Assembly (NCBI GenBank): GCA_019358985.1
Contig: JAHHIJ010000005.1
Span: 62,001 to 126,000 of the forward strand
Reading direction: 5' to 3'
Length of the DNA: 64,000 bases
Origin: Tolypothrix brevis GSE-NOS-MK-07-07A
GTDB taxonomy: Bacteria > Cyanobacteriota > Cyanobacteriia > Cyanobacteriales > Nostocaceae
The translations under genes and the position numbers were made by a program. Each line of letters starts with the position of its first letter. The stretch's first letter is position 1. Of the stretch, positions 28,509 through 37,773 are shown one piece after another. Under the pieces are notes generated by a model, which searched no databases, was not told the origin of the DNA, and was given only the letters and a program-made list of their open reading frames with translations.

Positions 28509-28536
28509 ATAGCGTTTTCTAAGCAATTGAGGTACA
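28509..28536. repeat. GCGTTTYCTAAGCA repeat, copy 2
   Basis: 28 bases beginning ATAGCGTTTTCTAAGCAATT, matching the copy at 27778-27805. The end GAGGTACA of this copy is followed at 28561-28569 by the inverse ATGTACCTC, so this copy may be the left half of a hairpin element. Confidence 0.55.
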
Positions 28537-28592
28537 CATACAAAATAAGCAGATTTAAAAATGTACCTCACCAGATCGGGAACCGCTTTTGT

Positions 28593-28734
28593 CAGCTATC
28601 AAAGTCACGCTTTGACTTTCTTGCGAGATACAAACCATCCGCTGCATGTGAGGCAGACAATTCCAGCTATCAAAGTCACGCTTTGACTTTCTTGCGAGAT
28701 ACAAACCATCCGCTGCATGTGAGGCAGACAATTC
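28593..28734. repeat. 71-bp tandem duplication
   Basis: Two exact 71-base copies, 28593-28663 and 28664-28734. The second contains the last codons and stop of the PEP-CTERM gene; the first lies downstream of the stop and is not needed for it. The unit includes a CAAAGTCACGCTTTG inverted repeat. Confidence 0.9.
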
Positions 28735-29278
28735 CAGCAACGCTGCTAGGTTCAAAGACAGAGACAACAGTTGGAGAACCGTAGCTCACACGAGCAACAT
28801 ATAATCCATTCGGATCGACTACACTGTAACCAGTCTCATTTCGACCTGCACTTGCAGATGGGGATAGTCCAAAAACGAATCCACTGCTATTAAAGTTTGC
28901 CGCCAATCCTGGTTTGTTAATGACAAAGTTTAATATTGGAGTAGTTCCGTTCTGAATATCCAGTTTGGGAAACTGGGGATAAAAGACATCATCACGTTCT
29001 GTATATGTAGTTCCTAAAAAATTAAAACTCAGATTTAAGATTGGAATATCTTTCAAATCAGAGCCAGTTAATAATTCATCATTATAAGTGAAAACACCAC
29101 TATAAGAGTTTCCAGGACTGAGGGGAATATTATTAGTGATACCAATACCAGGTAGAGAAAAATCGCTCACTGTAAAGGTTCGGCTGACTGTAACCGCTCG
29201 TCCGGGATTTGTATTGAAAACTGCAAAACTGAGGCAAGTTGCAACAGTAGCAATGGATAAATTGTGAACTAAATTCAT
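28676..29278 (-). CDS. PEP-CTERM anchor protein
   Basis: A 200-residue secreted protein. An N-terminal hydrophobic signal (VHNLSIATVATCLSFAVFNT) is followed by a beta-rich body (GNSYSGVFTYNDELLTGS, FGLSPSASAGRN). The C-terminal FEPSSVAGIVCLTCSGWFVS plus RKKVKA matches the PEP-CTERM sorting tag: EP, hydrophobic helix, positive end. Such proteins are exported and processed by exosortase and are common near exopolysaccharide loci. It is 21 bases after the Wzt-like gene, in the same direction. Its terminal 71 bases are duplicated downstream. Confidence 0.72.
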   Translation of the reverse strand: MNLVHNLSIATVATCLSFAVFNTNPGRAVTVSRTFTVSDFSLPGIGITNNIPLSPGNSYSGVFTYNDELLTGSDLKDIPILNLSFNFLGTTYTERDDVFYPQFPKLDIQNGTTPILNFVINKPGLAANFNSSGFVFGLSPSASAGRNETGYSVVDPNGLYVARVSYGSPTVVSVFEPSSVAGIVCLTCSGWFVSRKKVKA

Positions 29279-29299
29279 TTGTAACTCCAGAAACTAAAG

Positions 29300-30583
29300 C
29301 TATTCAACTGTATTCCATATTGCATCTTCTAAGTAAGTACACTCATCAGATTGCCACGGGTAATCTACCCGCTCAAAATTGTGCATACTGACTTCAAACT
29401 CGCAAATTTGACGAAGGTTCTCTAACAGCGTTTCGCTCCGACGCTCAGAAAACCATGTTGTTAAGGTATATGAACCCATGTACAATCTCAATTTCGGTAT
29501 CTCACATCGAATAACAAATGTTCCTGACTCCCGGTGAAACGAGGCTTGAGGTTCATAAAACCAGAAAATACAAATAGGCTGTTGCAGAGCGCTAACTATT
29601 TGAAACGAAAACCACAGACTTTCATGGGGTTTATCTATGTGGAGAGCAAATTCAAAGGTAATCGGTTTTCCCCAACAGTGAATCCCTTCTCCCTCTGAGG
29701 TATGTACTTTTGCCCAAGCTACGTAGTTACCTGTTTTACTGTCTGGCGCTTGGTAAGCACCTTGTGCTTCGCTGTCTTCTTTCTGCCCCGCCAGATATAA
29801 CTGTACTGCTTTGCCGGTATTGCCATCAAACTGAACGTTACCTTTGGAAAGCAGGATGCAACGCTTTGTTAACTGAGCGATCGCTTGCATACTATGACTA
29901 ACAAATAAGACTGTACGTCCTTCTTTAGTTGCGACATCCCCCATTTTCCCCAAGCATTTTTTTTGAAATGCAGAGTCGCCCACTGCTAGCACTTCATCTA
30001 CAATTAAAATCTCTGGCTCTAAATGGGCAGCAACGGAAAACGCAAGGCGGACATACATTCCTGAAGAATAACGCTTTACCGGGGTGTCTAAAAATCTTTC
30101 GACTTCGGCAAAAGCAACGATTTCATCAAATCTATTTTTAATTTCTACCCGACTCATCCCCAAAACTGAACCGTTCAAATAGATGTTCTCTCGTCCAGTA
30201 AGTTCTGGATGAAATCCCGTCCCTACCTCTAGTAAACTTGCGATTCGTCCGTTGATGGCAATGCGTCCGTTTGTTGGTTCGGTGATTCGGCTCAAAACTT
30301 TCAACAACGTTGATTTGCCGGCACCATTGCGTCCAATTACACCTATAACTTCACCTTCTTTAATCTCAAATGAAACATCTTTCAATGCCCAAAATTCTTC
30401 CCGCGCTGGGTTAGGCTTTTTCCCAGCAGGTTTGATAAATGTCTTGGCAAAAGATTTCGCACCATCAGCAATGACATCGCGCAACGCTTTATAGCTATAG
30501 CGGCTTCCTCCTTCTTGCTGATGAGCAATGATATATTTTTTGCTCAAATTATCTACACTAATTACATTCTCAGACATCTGCAA
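29300..30583 (-). CDS. ABC exporter ATPase with C-terminal carbohydrate domain (Wzt-like)
   Basis: A 427-residue ATP-binding subunit. Walker A GRNGAGKST at residues 84-92, signature YSSGMYVRLAF near 171, Walker B ILIVDEVLAVGD near 191 and the H-loop VSHSM after it are intact. Residues from about 275 to the end are beta-rich and fit the Wzt C-terminal domain, which recognises the finished glycan end (for example a methylated terminal sugar). The gene starts 9 bases after the permease stop, so it forms the energising half of a glycan exporter. The methyltransferases in this locus would fit chain-end recognition. Confidence 0.85.
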   Translation of the reverse strand: MQMSENVISVDNLSKKYIIAHQQEGGSRYSYKALRDVIADGAKSFAKTFIKPAGKKPNPAREEFWALKDVSFEIKEGEVIGVIGRNGAGKSTLLKVLSRITEPTNGRIAINGRIASLLEVGTGFHPELTGRENIYLNGSVLGMSRVEIKNRFDEIVAFAEVERFLDTPVKRYSSGMYVRLAFSVAAHLEPEILIVDEVLAVGDSAFQKKCLGKMGDVATKEGRTVLFVSHSMQAIAQLTKRCILLSKGNVQFDGNTGKAVQLYLAGQKEDSEAQGAYQAPDSKTGNYVAWAKVHTSEGEGIHCWGKPITFEFALHIDKPHESLWFSFQIVSALQQPICIFWFYEPQASFHRESGTFVIRCEIPKLRLYMGSYTLTTWFSERRSETLLENLRQICEFEVSMHNFERVDYPWQSDECTYLEDAIWNTVE

Positions 30584-30592
30584 AAATCCTTT

Positions 30593-31435
30593 CTAAATTA
30601 CGTCAGCAAATGTCCGTTCCATTTTGCGGAAATACCAAATGCCAGTTATCAGTAATAAAGCAACTAATCCTACAGATAGCGTGAATCCAGGTAAGTAAAG
30701 TTTTGACTCCCCACCTAAAATAGCCCAGCGAAAGCCATCAATTACGCCTACCATTGGGTTTAAAGAATACAGTAAACGCCATTGCTGTGGCACAATGTTG
30801 CTACTAAAACCTACGGGCGATATATATAAGCCAAATTGCACAATAAACGGGACAATATACCGAAAATCACGGTATTCAACATTTAACGCTGCCAACCACA
30901 AACCGACTCCAATTGATGCGGCAAAGGCAATGCCGATGAATAATGGTAGTGTGAGTATTCGCCAGGTGGGAATATAGTTATACCAAGCCATCAGTCCTAA
31001 TAAAATCATGCCGGAAACCATGAAGTCTACAAAGCTGACAATCACTGCACTGATGGGTACAATCAAACGCGGAAAGTAAACTTTAGAAATCAAGTTGGCA
31101 TTGCTAATTAAGCTGTTGCTGCACTCACTCAGGGCAGTGGAAAAAAACTGCCAAGGTAACATGCCGGCAAACACTAAAATTGGATACGGCACTCCTTGGG
31201 AAGGTAATTTTGCAATATTTCCAAAGACCACGGTGAATACCACCATCGTCAAAAATGGTCGAATCAATGCCCAAGCCATACCGATGGCAGTTTGCTTGTA
31301 GCGCACCAAAATGTCGCGCCAAGCAAGAAAATAGAATAGCTCCCGATAGCGCCACAAATCTCTCCAATAGTACTTTTCAGCGCGTCCAGCTTCAATTACC
31401 AATTTTTGCTTAAAGCCGATCTCTTGATTACTCAT
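30593..31435 (-). CDS. ABC-2-type polysaccharide exporter permease (Wzm-like)
   Basis: A 280-residue membrane protein with about six hydrophobic helices, beginning in the RYRELFYFLAWRDILVRYKQ/TAIGMAWALIRPFLTMVVFT region typical of O-antigen/capsule ABC-2 permeases. The frame is open to 31486, but that part would overlap the zinc-site protein gene at 31446, and an ATG at 31433-31435 (MSNQEIGFKQKL) leaves a 10-base gap, so it is preferred. It pairs with the ATPase at 29300 to move lipid-linked glycan across the inner membrane. Confidence 0.85.
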   Translation of the reverse strand: MSNQEIGFKQKLVIEAGRAEKYYWRDLWRYRELFYFLAWRDILVRYKQTAIGMAWALIRPFLTMVVFTVVFGNIAKLPSQGVPYPILVFAGMLPWQFFSTALSECSNSLISNANLISKVYFPRLIVPISAVIVSFVDFMVSGMILLGLMAWYNYIPTWRILTLPLFIGIAFAASIGVGLWLAALNVEYRDFRYIVPFIVQFGLYISPVGFSSNIVPQQWRLLYSLNPMVGVIDGFRWAILGGESKLYLPGFTLSVGLVALLLITGIWYFRKMERTFADVI

Positions 31436-31445
31436 AAATTGATGC

Positions 31446-31874
31446 TTAACTGACAAAGTTGAAGTCTTTAATGTTGTTACAACCAAGGAGCCGTGAATGC
31501 CTGCGAGTGAATTCTCCTACAGAAGGGTTGCCTTGGGGATCGACTACCCCTGCTACCTGTTGCCAAAGCTCCCGTGGTGCTGGTGAAAGTTGATAGGTGC
31601 GTCCATCGGACTTATGAACGTGATACCATTTTGTTCCTTGGCACTGCTCGCACCAGAAAGCTTCTAGCCATTCTCCATCTATAGAAACTGTAGTTTGGGA
31701 CGCTACTAGCATCAATGCATTTCGCCGGCTCATACCTCGTTGCTGTAACTGCCCTGGTTGATCGGCAAACAACTGATATTTTTGACTCATGCTATCAAGA
31801 TAGCAACTATGAACTGGACAATATATAGCTCGTCGTTTTGAACGCTTCCGGTTTCGATCACACCTCTTCTGCAA
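31446..31874 (-). CDS. Small zinc-site protein of unknown function
   Basis: A 142-residue protein, read from a TTG at 31872-31874; an ATG at 31788-31790 (MSQKYQLFADQ) would shorten it. The longer form is preferred because YCPVHSCYLDS before that ATG looks conserved and pairs with FWCEQCQGTKWYHV to make a four-Cys/His site. The rest (GRTYQLSPAPRELWQQVAGV, GEFTRRHSRLLGCN) is of a small cyanobacterial family that I recognise only by appearance. It lies just upstream of the exporter genes and may be co-transcribed. Function not known. Confidence 0.6.
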   Translation of the reverse strand: MQKRCDRNRKRSKRRAIYCPVHSCYLDSMSQKYQLFADQPGQLQQRGMSRRNALMLVASQTTVSIDGEWLEAFWCEQCQGTKWYHVHKSDGRTYQLSPAPRELWQQVAGVVDPQGNPSVGEFTRRHSRLLGCNNIKDFNFVS

Positions 31875-32665
31875 TTTCGACCTCCCAATATCAATAAAAA
31901 AAATCCCAAAGGAAGGTTACGTTGGAGGGACTGAGATCAAAAAGACCATCGAAGCCCAACTCCTAATTCATAACTAATTTATTCAATTTTCGTTTTTGAT
32001 GCCTTATCTGTTTCCAGTGTCGGCATTAATTGAGAATAATCTGAAGAAAGGCAATCATTACTTGTTAAACACTAAATAATATCGTCTAGGTTTGTTCATA
32101 TTTTTTCTTTTATCTATATATGTAATATCTTACACCCTTTTTATAAAATTTTGTTCATCTTAATCAAATTAAATATGAAAATAGAATAAACTAATTTTAA
32201 AGTTGAGAACAACGAGTTAGAAAGTAAGAGAAAGCCAGCCCAAGCAAGCAGTTGCAAGTGCTGTTACTATCTGACAATAACTTTTATTAATCTTTAAATC
32301 TTCATAATATTTCATCCTTAAAGAACTAAGCTGTTAGCCATAATCTATGGAAATTGTCGGTTAATTTGAGCCAGATAATGAGGCTCAAATTAAAAGGTAA
32401 ATGGTTACATTTCACTGGATTTTTGCACGTTTGTTGCTCCAGTAAGTATTAAGGATGGCAAGTCATAGCAACATAAGTATTACTAATCTTATTTTTGATG
32501 GGTAGCACTTTGTCAAGACCTGGTAAGTTCTATTGCCTCGACCGAAGAGAATATTTAGATTGGGTAACAATAAAACCGCAAATATTTATGTTCCCAAGCT
32601 GAATATCTATTCTGATTACAAGCCAAATTGAGATATTATCTTTCCATTAAAATATCCCCAATAAC
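31875..32665. other. Intergenic region with one hairpin
   Basis: About 790 A/T-rich bases with no convincing gene. A perfect 12-bp stem, TTAATTTGAGCC (32361-32372) and GGCTCAAATTAA (32382-32393), lies 273 bases beyond the stop of the GT4 gene at 32666 and may terminate it. I see no other structure. Confidence 0.45.
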
Positions 32666-34015
32666 TTACTCTGTAAGGTTTTGAGACATGGCTCTTACAT
32701 CCTCAGACAATACCACTCTTGTCAAAACATCAAGGTATTGTTTGGAGATAATTTTGGGTGTGAAATGCGATCGCAAATATTGACGTCCGGCTTTACCCAT
32801 GCGTTCTCCTAGTAGGCGATCGCGACTGAGCAAGCGAATAAATTGAGCTAGACCATTACTGTCTCCATTCTCAAATGTGCTACCACAGTCGGCTTCGGCT
32901 ATGAGTTGTCTGAGGTATGAATACTGCGAACAAATGACTGCTATTGGTCTTCCCGATGCTAAAGCTGAGTAAAGCTTACTTGGGGTGACTAAATTTTCCG
33001 TACACTCATCCACACTCACTAACGACAGATCGCAAGCTGTTAGTGAATAGGGCAACACCTGCTTATCTTGATAGGGTAGAAACATAAAATTGCTCAAAGA
33101 TAATTGATTCACTTGGGAAATCAACTCATCGCGTTTTGCTCCACCACCAATGCAGACGAACTGAATTGGCTCATCTTGCAGTTGCTTTGCCGCTTCTAGG
33201 ATGGTATCCATGTCATGACACCGACCCAGATTACCGGAGTAGAGCACGGTAAATTTATTGACTAGGTTGTACTTCCAAGCAAACCAGTTTTCTTGCTTGG
33301 CAATTGGCACAATCGAGTCAGGATCTGCCCAACTGTGAATCACAGAAATCTTATCGGCTATCTGCGAACAATTCGCCGCTACTTGGAGTTTCATCGCTGG
33401 ACTCAGAACGATGATCCCCTTGGAAGAGCGCCAAATTTTTTTATTCAGGGCTTGCCATAATCGCGCTAGCCAGTGATGCTTGGGAATTACTCCCAGAGCG
33501 ATCGCTATATCGGGATAAAGGTCATAGAGGATGCAAACATAGGGAATTTTGAATAACAGATGAGCCAGATATGCCACAAGCGGCAAAAATGGCGGAGCTG
33601 TTGTCACCAACAACACGTTGTTGCGATGTCTAGCTCTGAATAGATGCAGCCCTGCCCGCAAGGTATACAAAATACCATTGACGGCTTTGCCACGAATTCG
33701 TCCAGGCCAAAGTTGAGCAGTACGCGATCGCTGAATTCGCACTCGACCTACTCGCTCAACTGCTGGAGCGCTCGAAGTCCGAAACGCATATCCTGGCTGA
33801 CTTGTAAAAACCTCAATGTCTATCCCAAGAGACCCTAAATGTCTCACAAGTTCCTCTATCAACTGTCCTGTAGCCGCATAGTCTGGCGGGAAAAACTGAG
33901 TGATTACAGACAATTTGATGGACTCTTTACTTTTTAGAGAATGCTGATTCTTACTTTCTAATCCAGAAGAGAGTGATTGAAATAACTTGATATTAATCCA
34001 TTCATTAAGTCTCAT
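32666..34015 (-). CDS. GT4-family glycosyltransferase (WcaI/WbuB-like)
   Basis: A 449-residue GT-B enzyme. The opening SVITQFFPPDYAATGQLIEE is typical of the WcaI/WbuB group. The C-terminal half has NKFTVLYSGNLGRCHDMDTI and then NLVTPSKLYSALASGRPIAV near residue 340, the donor-binding region. The N-terminal 30 residues before the fold are probably a short leader rather than a signal. It is isolated between two long noncoding gaps and divergent from the Wzc-like gene at 35443, so it probably has its own promoter in 34016-35442. Confidence 0.87.
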   Translation of the reverse strand: MRLNEWINIKLFQSLSSGLESKNQHSLKSKESIKLSVITQFFPPDYAATGQLIEELVRHLGSLGIDIEVFTSQPGYAFRTSSAPAVERVGRVRIQRSRTAQLWPGRIRGKAVNGILYTLRAGLHLFRARHRNNVLLVTTAPPFLPLVAYLAHLLFKIPYVCILYDLYPDIAIALGVIPKHHWLARLWQALNKKIWRSSKGIIVLSPAMKLQVAANCSQIADKISVIHSWADPDSIVPIAKQENWFAWKYNLVNKFTVLYSGNLGRCHDMDTILEAAKQLQDEPIQFVCIGGGAKRDELISQVNQLSLSNFMFLPYQDKQVLPYSLTACDLSLVSVDECTENLVTPSKLYSALASGRPIAVICSQYSYLRQLIAEADCGSTFENGDSNGLAQFIRLLSRDRLLGERMGKAGRQYLRSHFTPKIISKQYLDVLTRVVLSEDVRAMSQNLTE

Positions 34016-35442
34016 CGTTTACATCCTAATCTTTTTTAAAACGCCACTGAAATGCTCAAGCCAGTAATTGACATGAAAAATTTACCCAGCTTTATAAATT
34101 CGTACAATTGCTTGACTGCGATGTACGAGTGTTAATTAGCGGGTATAATCCCAAGACTCACAGAAGGTAACGGCGAGCCGACCTAATTGTGCAACCGATT
34201 AATACGAAGCTAAACTCATTCGAGTTGAGCGATGTAAGTAGTCTGTGCAAAATTTTTCTGAAATCCAGGGATGTATTTGTAATTCTTGTATCTATCTATA
34301 CAAAAATGTATGTCATTTGAGTTGGTAATACTTACTTCTTTTGAACAGAACAACACATGACAGGGACATCAGAACACACAACACAAAAACAAATCTGATT
34401 AACGACAGAATTAGCTACTACTGAAGTCTTATGCCTTAAGGTAAGTCGCTATGCTTTCTCTGCTAAAGAACTTTTCTTGACTTCCAAAAGGTAGTAGCCG
34501 CCATTCTCAACTGCCTTCTAGTTAAAAACTCGGAACATACCTAAACTAAATGAGATTTTATTGTACCATACCAGTCTTCAAGTTGTTTTTCTGATTGTTA
34601 CATGTAGTTTTTGTTTAGAACATGGTGTTCCTTTTTTATTTACATGTAATTTTTAACTAGAATACCATGTTTGAAATTTACTTATGTACTTCATGAAAAG
34701 TTTATATAACTATGATTTTTTTTTTACACTATCTTAATATAATTAAGATGTGTTTACGTATAAACTACTAAGTAATTAGTCTGAGGTATACATTTTCTAT
34801 GAACAAGGTGAAACAGATTTGTTGGTTCAAATACAAGTATCGTTTTAATTTTTAATCATTGTAATCTGTCATACAAATTATCGGAAGCAAAATCAAAGTA
34901 TAAAATCAAACGTAATTTTGTGTAATAACTCAGATAAATAAATAATTTATTAACTGTATAAATAGGTTGAACTAAAAAAATTATGCGTTTTTGGAGATGT
35001 CTAATAGCTAAATCTAAAAATTCTTCAAAAACCTCGCAAAATAGTTCGGAAAAATAGATTAAGTCGAGCTAAGAGTGAATCAGAAAAATAAATCGTAGAA
35101 GCCTGTTTTGGCGTTGATTCTGGTGCGATCGTACTCGCGAAAAGTTGCTACACTAGGTTCTGAGTCTGACAGCAGACGATTTATTTAGGCTAGGTCATAC
35201 CGTGGAGGGTTGGGGACGAGGGCACGACCTAGCGTTAACAATCACAAGTAAAATATATTAATTAATGTCATAATAAGTGAGAATCTCTGTTACATAAGGA
35301 TTAGAATAAGACTTGTCAGGCATCAGCTTGCAATAACCTTCTACCATAGTGCTTCCATCACTAAGATCGCTGTTATGGTTGAACTGTTATTAGTGGGAAC
35401 TTTTATAAAAATCTTATTTGACTTGTTAGCAAGTATTCATCA
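34016..35442. promoter_or_regulatory. Long divergent intergenic region
   Basis: About 1.4 kb between the divergent GT4 and Wzc-like genes, without a recognisable coding region. It must hold promoters for both. One candidate RNA-like structure lies at 35189-35233: GCTAGGTC (35189-35196) pairs exactly with GACCTAGC (35226-35233) around a G-rich 29-base loop. The remainder is A/T-rich, with no clear repeat. Confidence 0.5.
35189..35233 (+). ncRNA. Candidate stem-loop upstream of the Wzc-like gene
   Basis: An 8-bp perfect stem, GCTAGGTC/GACCTAGC, encloses a 29-base G-rich loop (CCGTGGAGGGTTGGGGACGA). It lies 210 bases before the Wzc-like start on the plus strand. It may be part of a leader or a small RNA. 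I do not recognise a riboswitch family. Confidence 0.25.
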
Positions 35443-37590
35443 ATGATGGAGAATAAATCTTCTCAACCCTCAAGTTCTGACCAAAATAGGAACTTTAGCT
35501 CTCCATTTCCTCAGGCTCAACCTTTTACGGAGTCGGAAGGACTAGGGGAGGATTGGAATTTTCGTGATTTTCTGGGTATTTTACGGCGGCGATCGCTTAT
35601 CATTGCAGGGGTAGCTGTCCTTGTAATGATAGCAGTTGTCAGTTCGTCACTAAAACAAAAACCAGAATATGAAGGCAATTTTCGGCTATTAGTAGAACCT
35701 GTTAATGATGACAGCAAAGCGGTGGATGTTGTCAAAGACGCTAACCTAGACAAGTCTAGTCTAGATTACGAAAGTCAAATACAGGTTCTCAAGAGTCCTG
35801 AACTGATGGGGAACATAGTTAAGGAGTTGCAACAATCCTATCCAGAAATAGATTATGGCTCTTTAATAAAATCTTTAACAATTATTCGCTTAGGTGAAAC
35901 CAAAATTATAGAAGTTCGCTATCAAAGTAACAATGCAAATAAGACTCAAGCAGTACTAGAAAAAATTGCCAAAAATTACTCAAATTACAGCAAGGAAAAG
36001 CGGCAAACAAAGTTGCGTCAGGGGATTCAATTTGTCGAAACACAACTCCCATCCTTACAGAAACGAGTTGATGAAATTCAAAAAGATTTGCAACTTTTCC
36101 GACAAAAATACGACTTTATTGACCCAGACACTCAGGCACAGCAAATTGCTGCTCAAGTTAATAATTTATCTGGGCAACGATTAGCAGTTAATCAGCAATT
36201 GGCACAAGCTCGTGCTAATTTAGCTGGCTTACAGGGAAAAGAAGGAGAACTGGCAGCGTTGAATAATGCTACTGTATATCAACAGTTAATTATTCAGGTG
36301 GGGCAATTAGAAAGTCAGATTGCTGCGGAGTCAGCTCGTTTCCAGGAAGATAGCCCAAGCATCCGAACATTAAAGGATAAACGGGATAACCTGCTGCCCT
36401 TGTTAAACCAAGAAGCACGGCGGTTTCTGAATGTAAAATTTGCAGACGTAGCGACTCAAGTTAAAACTTTAGAAGTGCAGAGTCAAGAGCTTGCCAAAGC
36501 CGAACAGAAACTCGAACAAAGACGCAAGCAATTGCCAGTCTTGGCACGGCAATATACAGAAATGCAGCGAAATTTGCAGGTTGCAACTGAGAGCTTGAAT
36601 CGTTTTCTTACTACCCGCGAAACACTGCAAATTCAAGTGGCTCAGACAGAACTACCTTGGCAATTAATTCAAGCCCCAACTAAATCTGAAACTCCTATAT
36701 CTTCAGATGTAAAACGTAGTTTAATTACAGGATTTTTCGCTTCGCTAGCCATAGGAATTGGTATCGCCATACTAATTGAAAAGCTGGACAATACCTATCA
36801 TACCGCCTCTGCCCTGAAAGATAAAATCAGCCTGCCGTTGTTAGGAACTATTCCATTTGAAAAGCAACTCCAAAATGGTCAACATGGCACAAGCAAACAA
36901 AATATTCCCATAGTCAGAGTAACAGATTCGCTGCGTGAAAGTGTTCCTGGGTTAGCGGTAATACCCGACCAGGGTAAGAGCAATTATTCCCCAAAATTTT
37001 TGGAAGCTTTACGAGTACTTTGTACGAATATTCAACTGCTCAGTTCTGATCGCCCAATTCGCTCGATAATTATTAGTTCAGCTATGTCTGGTGACGGTAA
37101 GTCTACAGTTGCATTTCATTTAGCTCAAATAGCTACAGCAATGGGGCAACGAGTACTACTTGTAGATGCCGATCTGCGTCAGCCGACGATTCACACTTTA
37201 TCAAATTTAAATAATCTTTGGGGATTGAGTAATTTAATTTCGACAAACTTGCCAGTGGGGGAGGTGATTCGGAAAGTACCTTCTATGAACGAATTATCTG
37301 TGGTTACTTCTGGACCGATACCACCTGATCCCACCAAGTTGCTCTCCTCGGAAAAGATGAAGCGACTGATGGAAGAATTTCATAACACCTTTGACTTGGT
37401 GATATATGACGCTCCTGTATTAGTTGGACTAGCTGATGCTAGCCTGATAGCACCCCACACTAATGGAATTTTGCTTGTGGTGAGGATGGATAAAACAGAT
37501 AGTTCTGTTCTGAAGCGAGCTTTGGATAACTCGAAACTTTCGCGAATGAATGTTTTAGGTGTGGTTGGTAATGCTCAGAAAAATAATTGA
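35443..37590 (+). CDS. Wzc/GumC-like polysaccharide co-polymerase with P-loop kinase domain
   Basis: A 715-residue inner-membrane protein. Residues about 48-66 (RSLIIAGVAVLVMIAVVSSS) are the first TM helix, followed by a Wzz domain and a long coiled coil (about 170-400). The second TM (ITGFFASLAIGIGIAILIEK) is near 428-447. The C-terminal domain has Walker A SAMSGDGKSTVAFH near 547-560, VLLVDADLRQP (Walker A'-type) and LVIYDAPVLVG (Walker B). The C-terminal end (NVLGVVGNAQKNN) lacks the Tyr-rich tail of many bacterial tyrosine kinases. It controls chain length or export of the glycan made by the leftward locus. Confidence 0.86.
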   Translation: MMENKSSQPSSSDQNRNFSSPFPQAQPFTESEGLGEDWNFRDFLGILRRRSLIIAGVAVLVMIAVVSSSLKQKPEYEGNFRLLVEPVNDDSKAVDVVKDANLDKSSLDYESQIQVLKSPELMGNIVKELQQSYPEIDYGSLIKSLTIIRLGETKIIEVRYQSNNANKTQAVLEKIAKNYSNYSKEKRQTKLRQGIQFVETQLPSLQKRVDEIQKDLQLFRQKYDFIDPDTQAQQIAAQVNNLSGQRLAVNQQLAQARANLAGLQGKEGELAALNNATVYQQLIIQVGQLESQIAAESARFQEDSPSIRTLKDKRDNLLPLLNQEARRFLNVKFADVATQVKTLEVQSQELAKAEQKLEQRRKQLPVLARQYTEMQRNLQVATESLNRFLTTRETLQIQVAQTELPWQLIQAPTKSETPISSDVKRSLITGFFASLAIGIGIAILIEKLDNTYHTASALKDKISLPLLGTIPFEKQLQNGQHGTSKQNIPIVRVTDSLRESVPGLAVIPDQGKSNYSPKFLEALRVLCTNIQLLSSDRPIRSIIISSAMSGDGKSTVAFHLAQIATAMGQRVLLVDADLRQPTIHTLSNLNNLWGLSNLISTNLPVGEVIRKVPSMNELSVVTSGPIPPDPTKLLSSEKMKRLMEEFHNTFDLVIYDAPVLVGLADASLIAPHTNGILLVVRMDKTDSSVLKRALDNSKLSRMNVLGVVGNAQKNN

Positions 37591-37605
37591 ATAGTTGCAA
37601 CCGTC

Positions 37606-37634
37606 GTAGAGACGTTCCGCCGGAACGTCTCTAC
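37606..37634. repeat. Dispersed GACGTTCC palindrome
   Basis: A 29-base palindrome with GAGACGTTCCG/CGGAACGTCTC arms, a copy of the family listed at 16775, 15 bases after the stop of the Wzc-like gene. It could act as its terminator, but no U-run follows. Confidence 0.7.
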
Positions 37635-37773
37635 AATATGTGTAATTTACCAGACAGATATCAGATGCATATTTATCTGAAAATTCGCTTTTTTTAAATT
37701 TTTTTGCAATACTGTTGACTCTCTAGCTAAGTGGAGAGTTGACAATGAAATCAGGAAATCAACGAAGAAAGTT

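Noticed and set aside
35189-35233. c-di-GMP riboswitch upstream of the Wzc-like gene
   Set aside because: The characteristic GEMM conserved segments and two-helix layout are absent; only a simple stem with a G-rich loop is seen.
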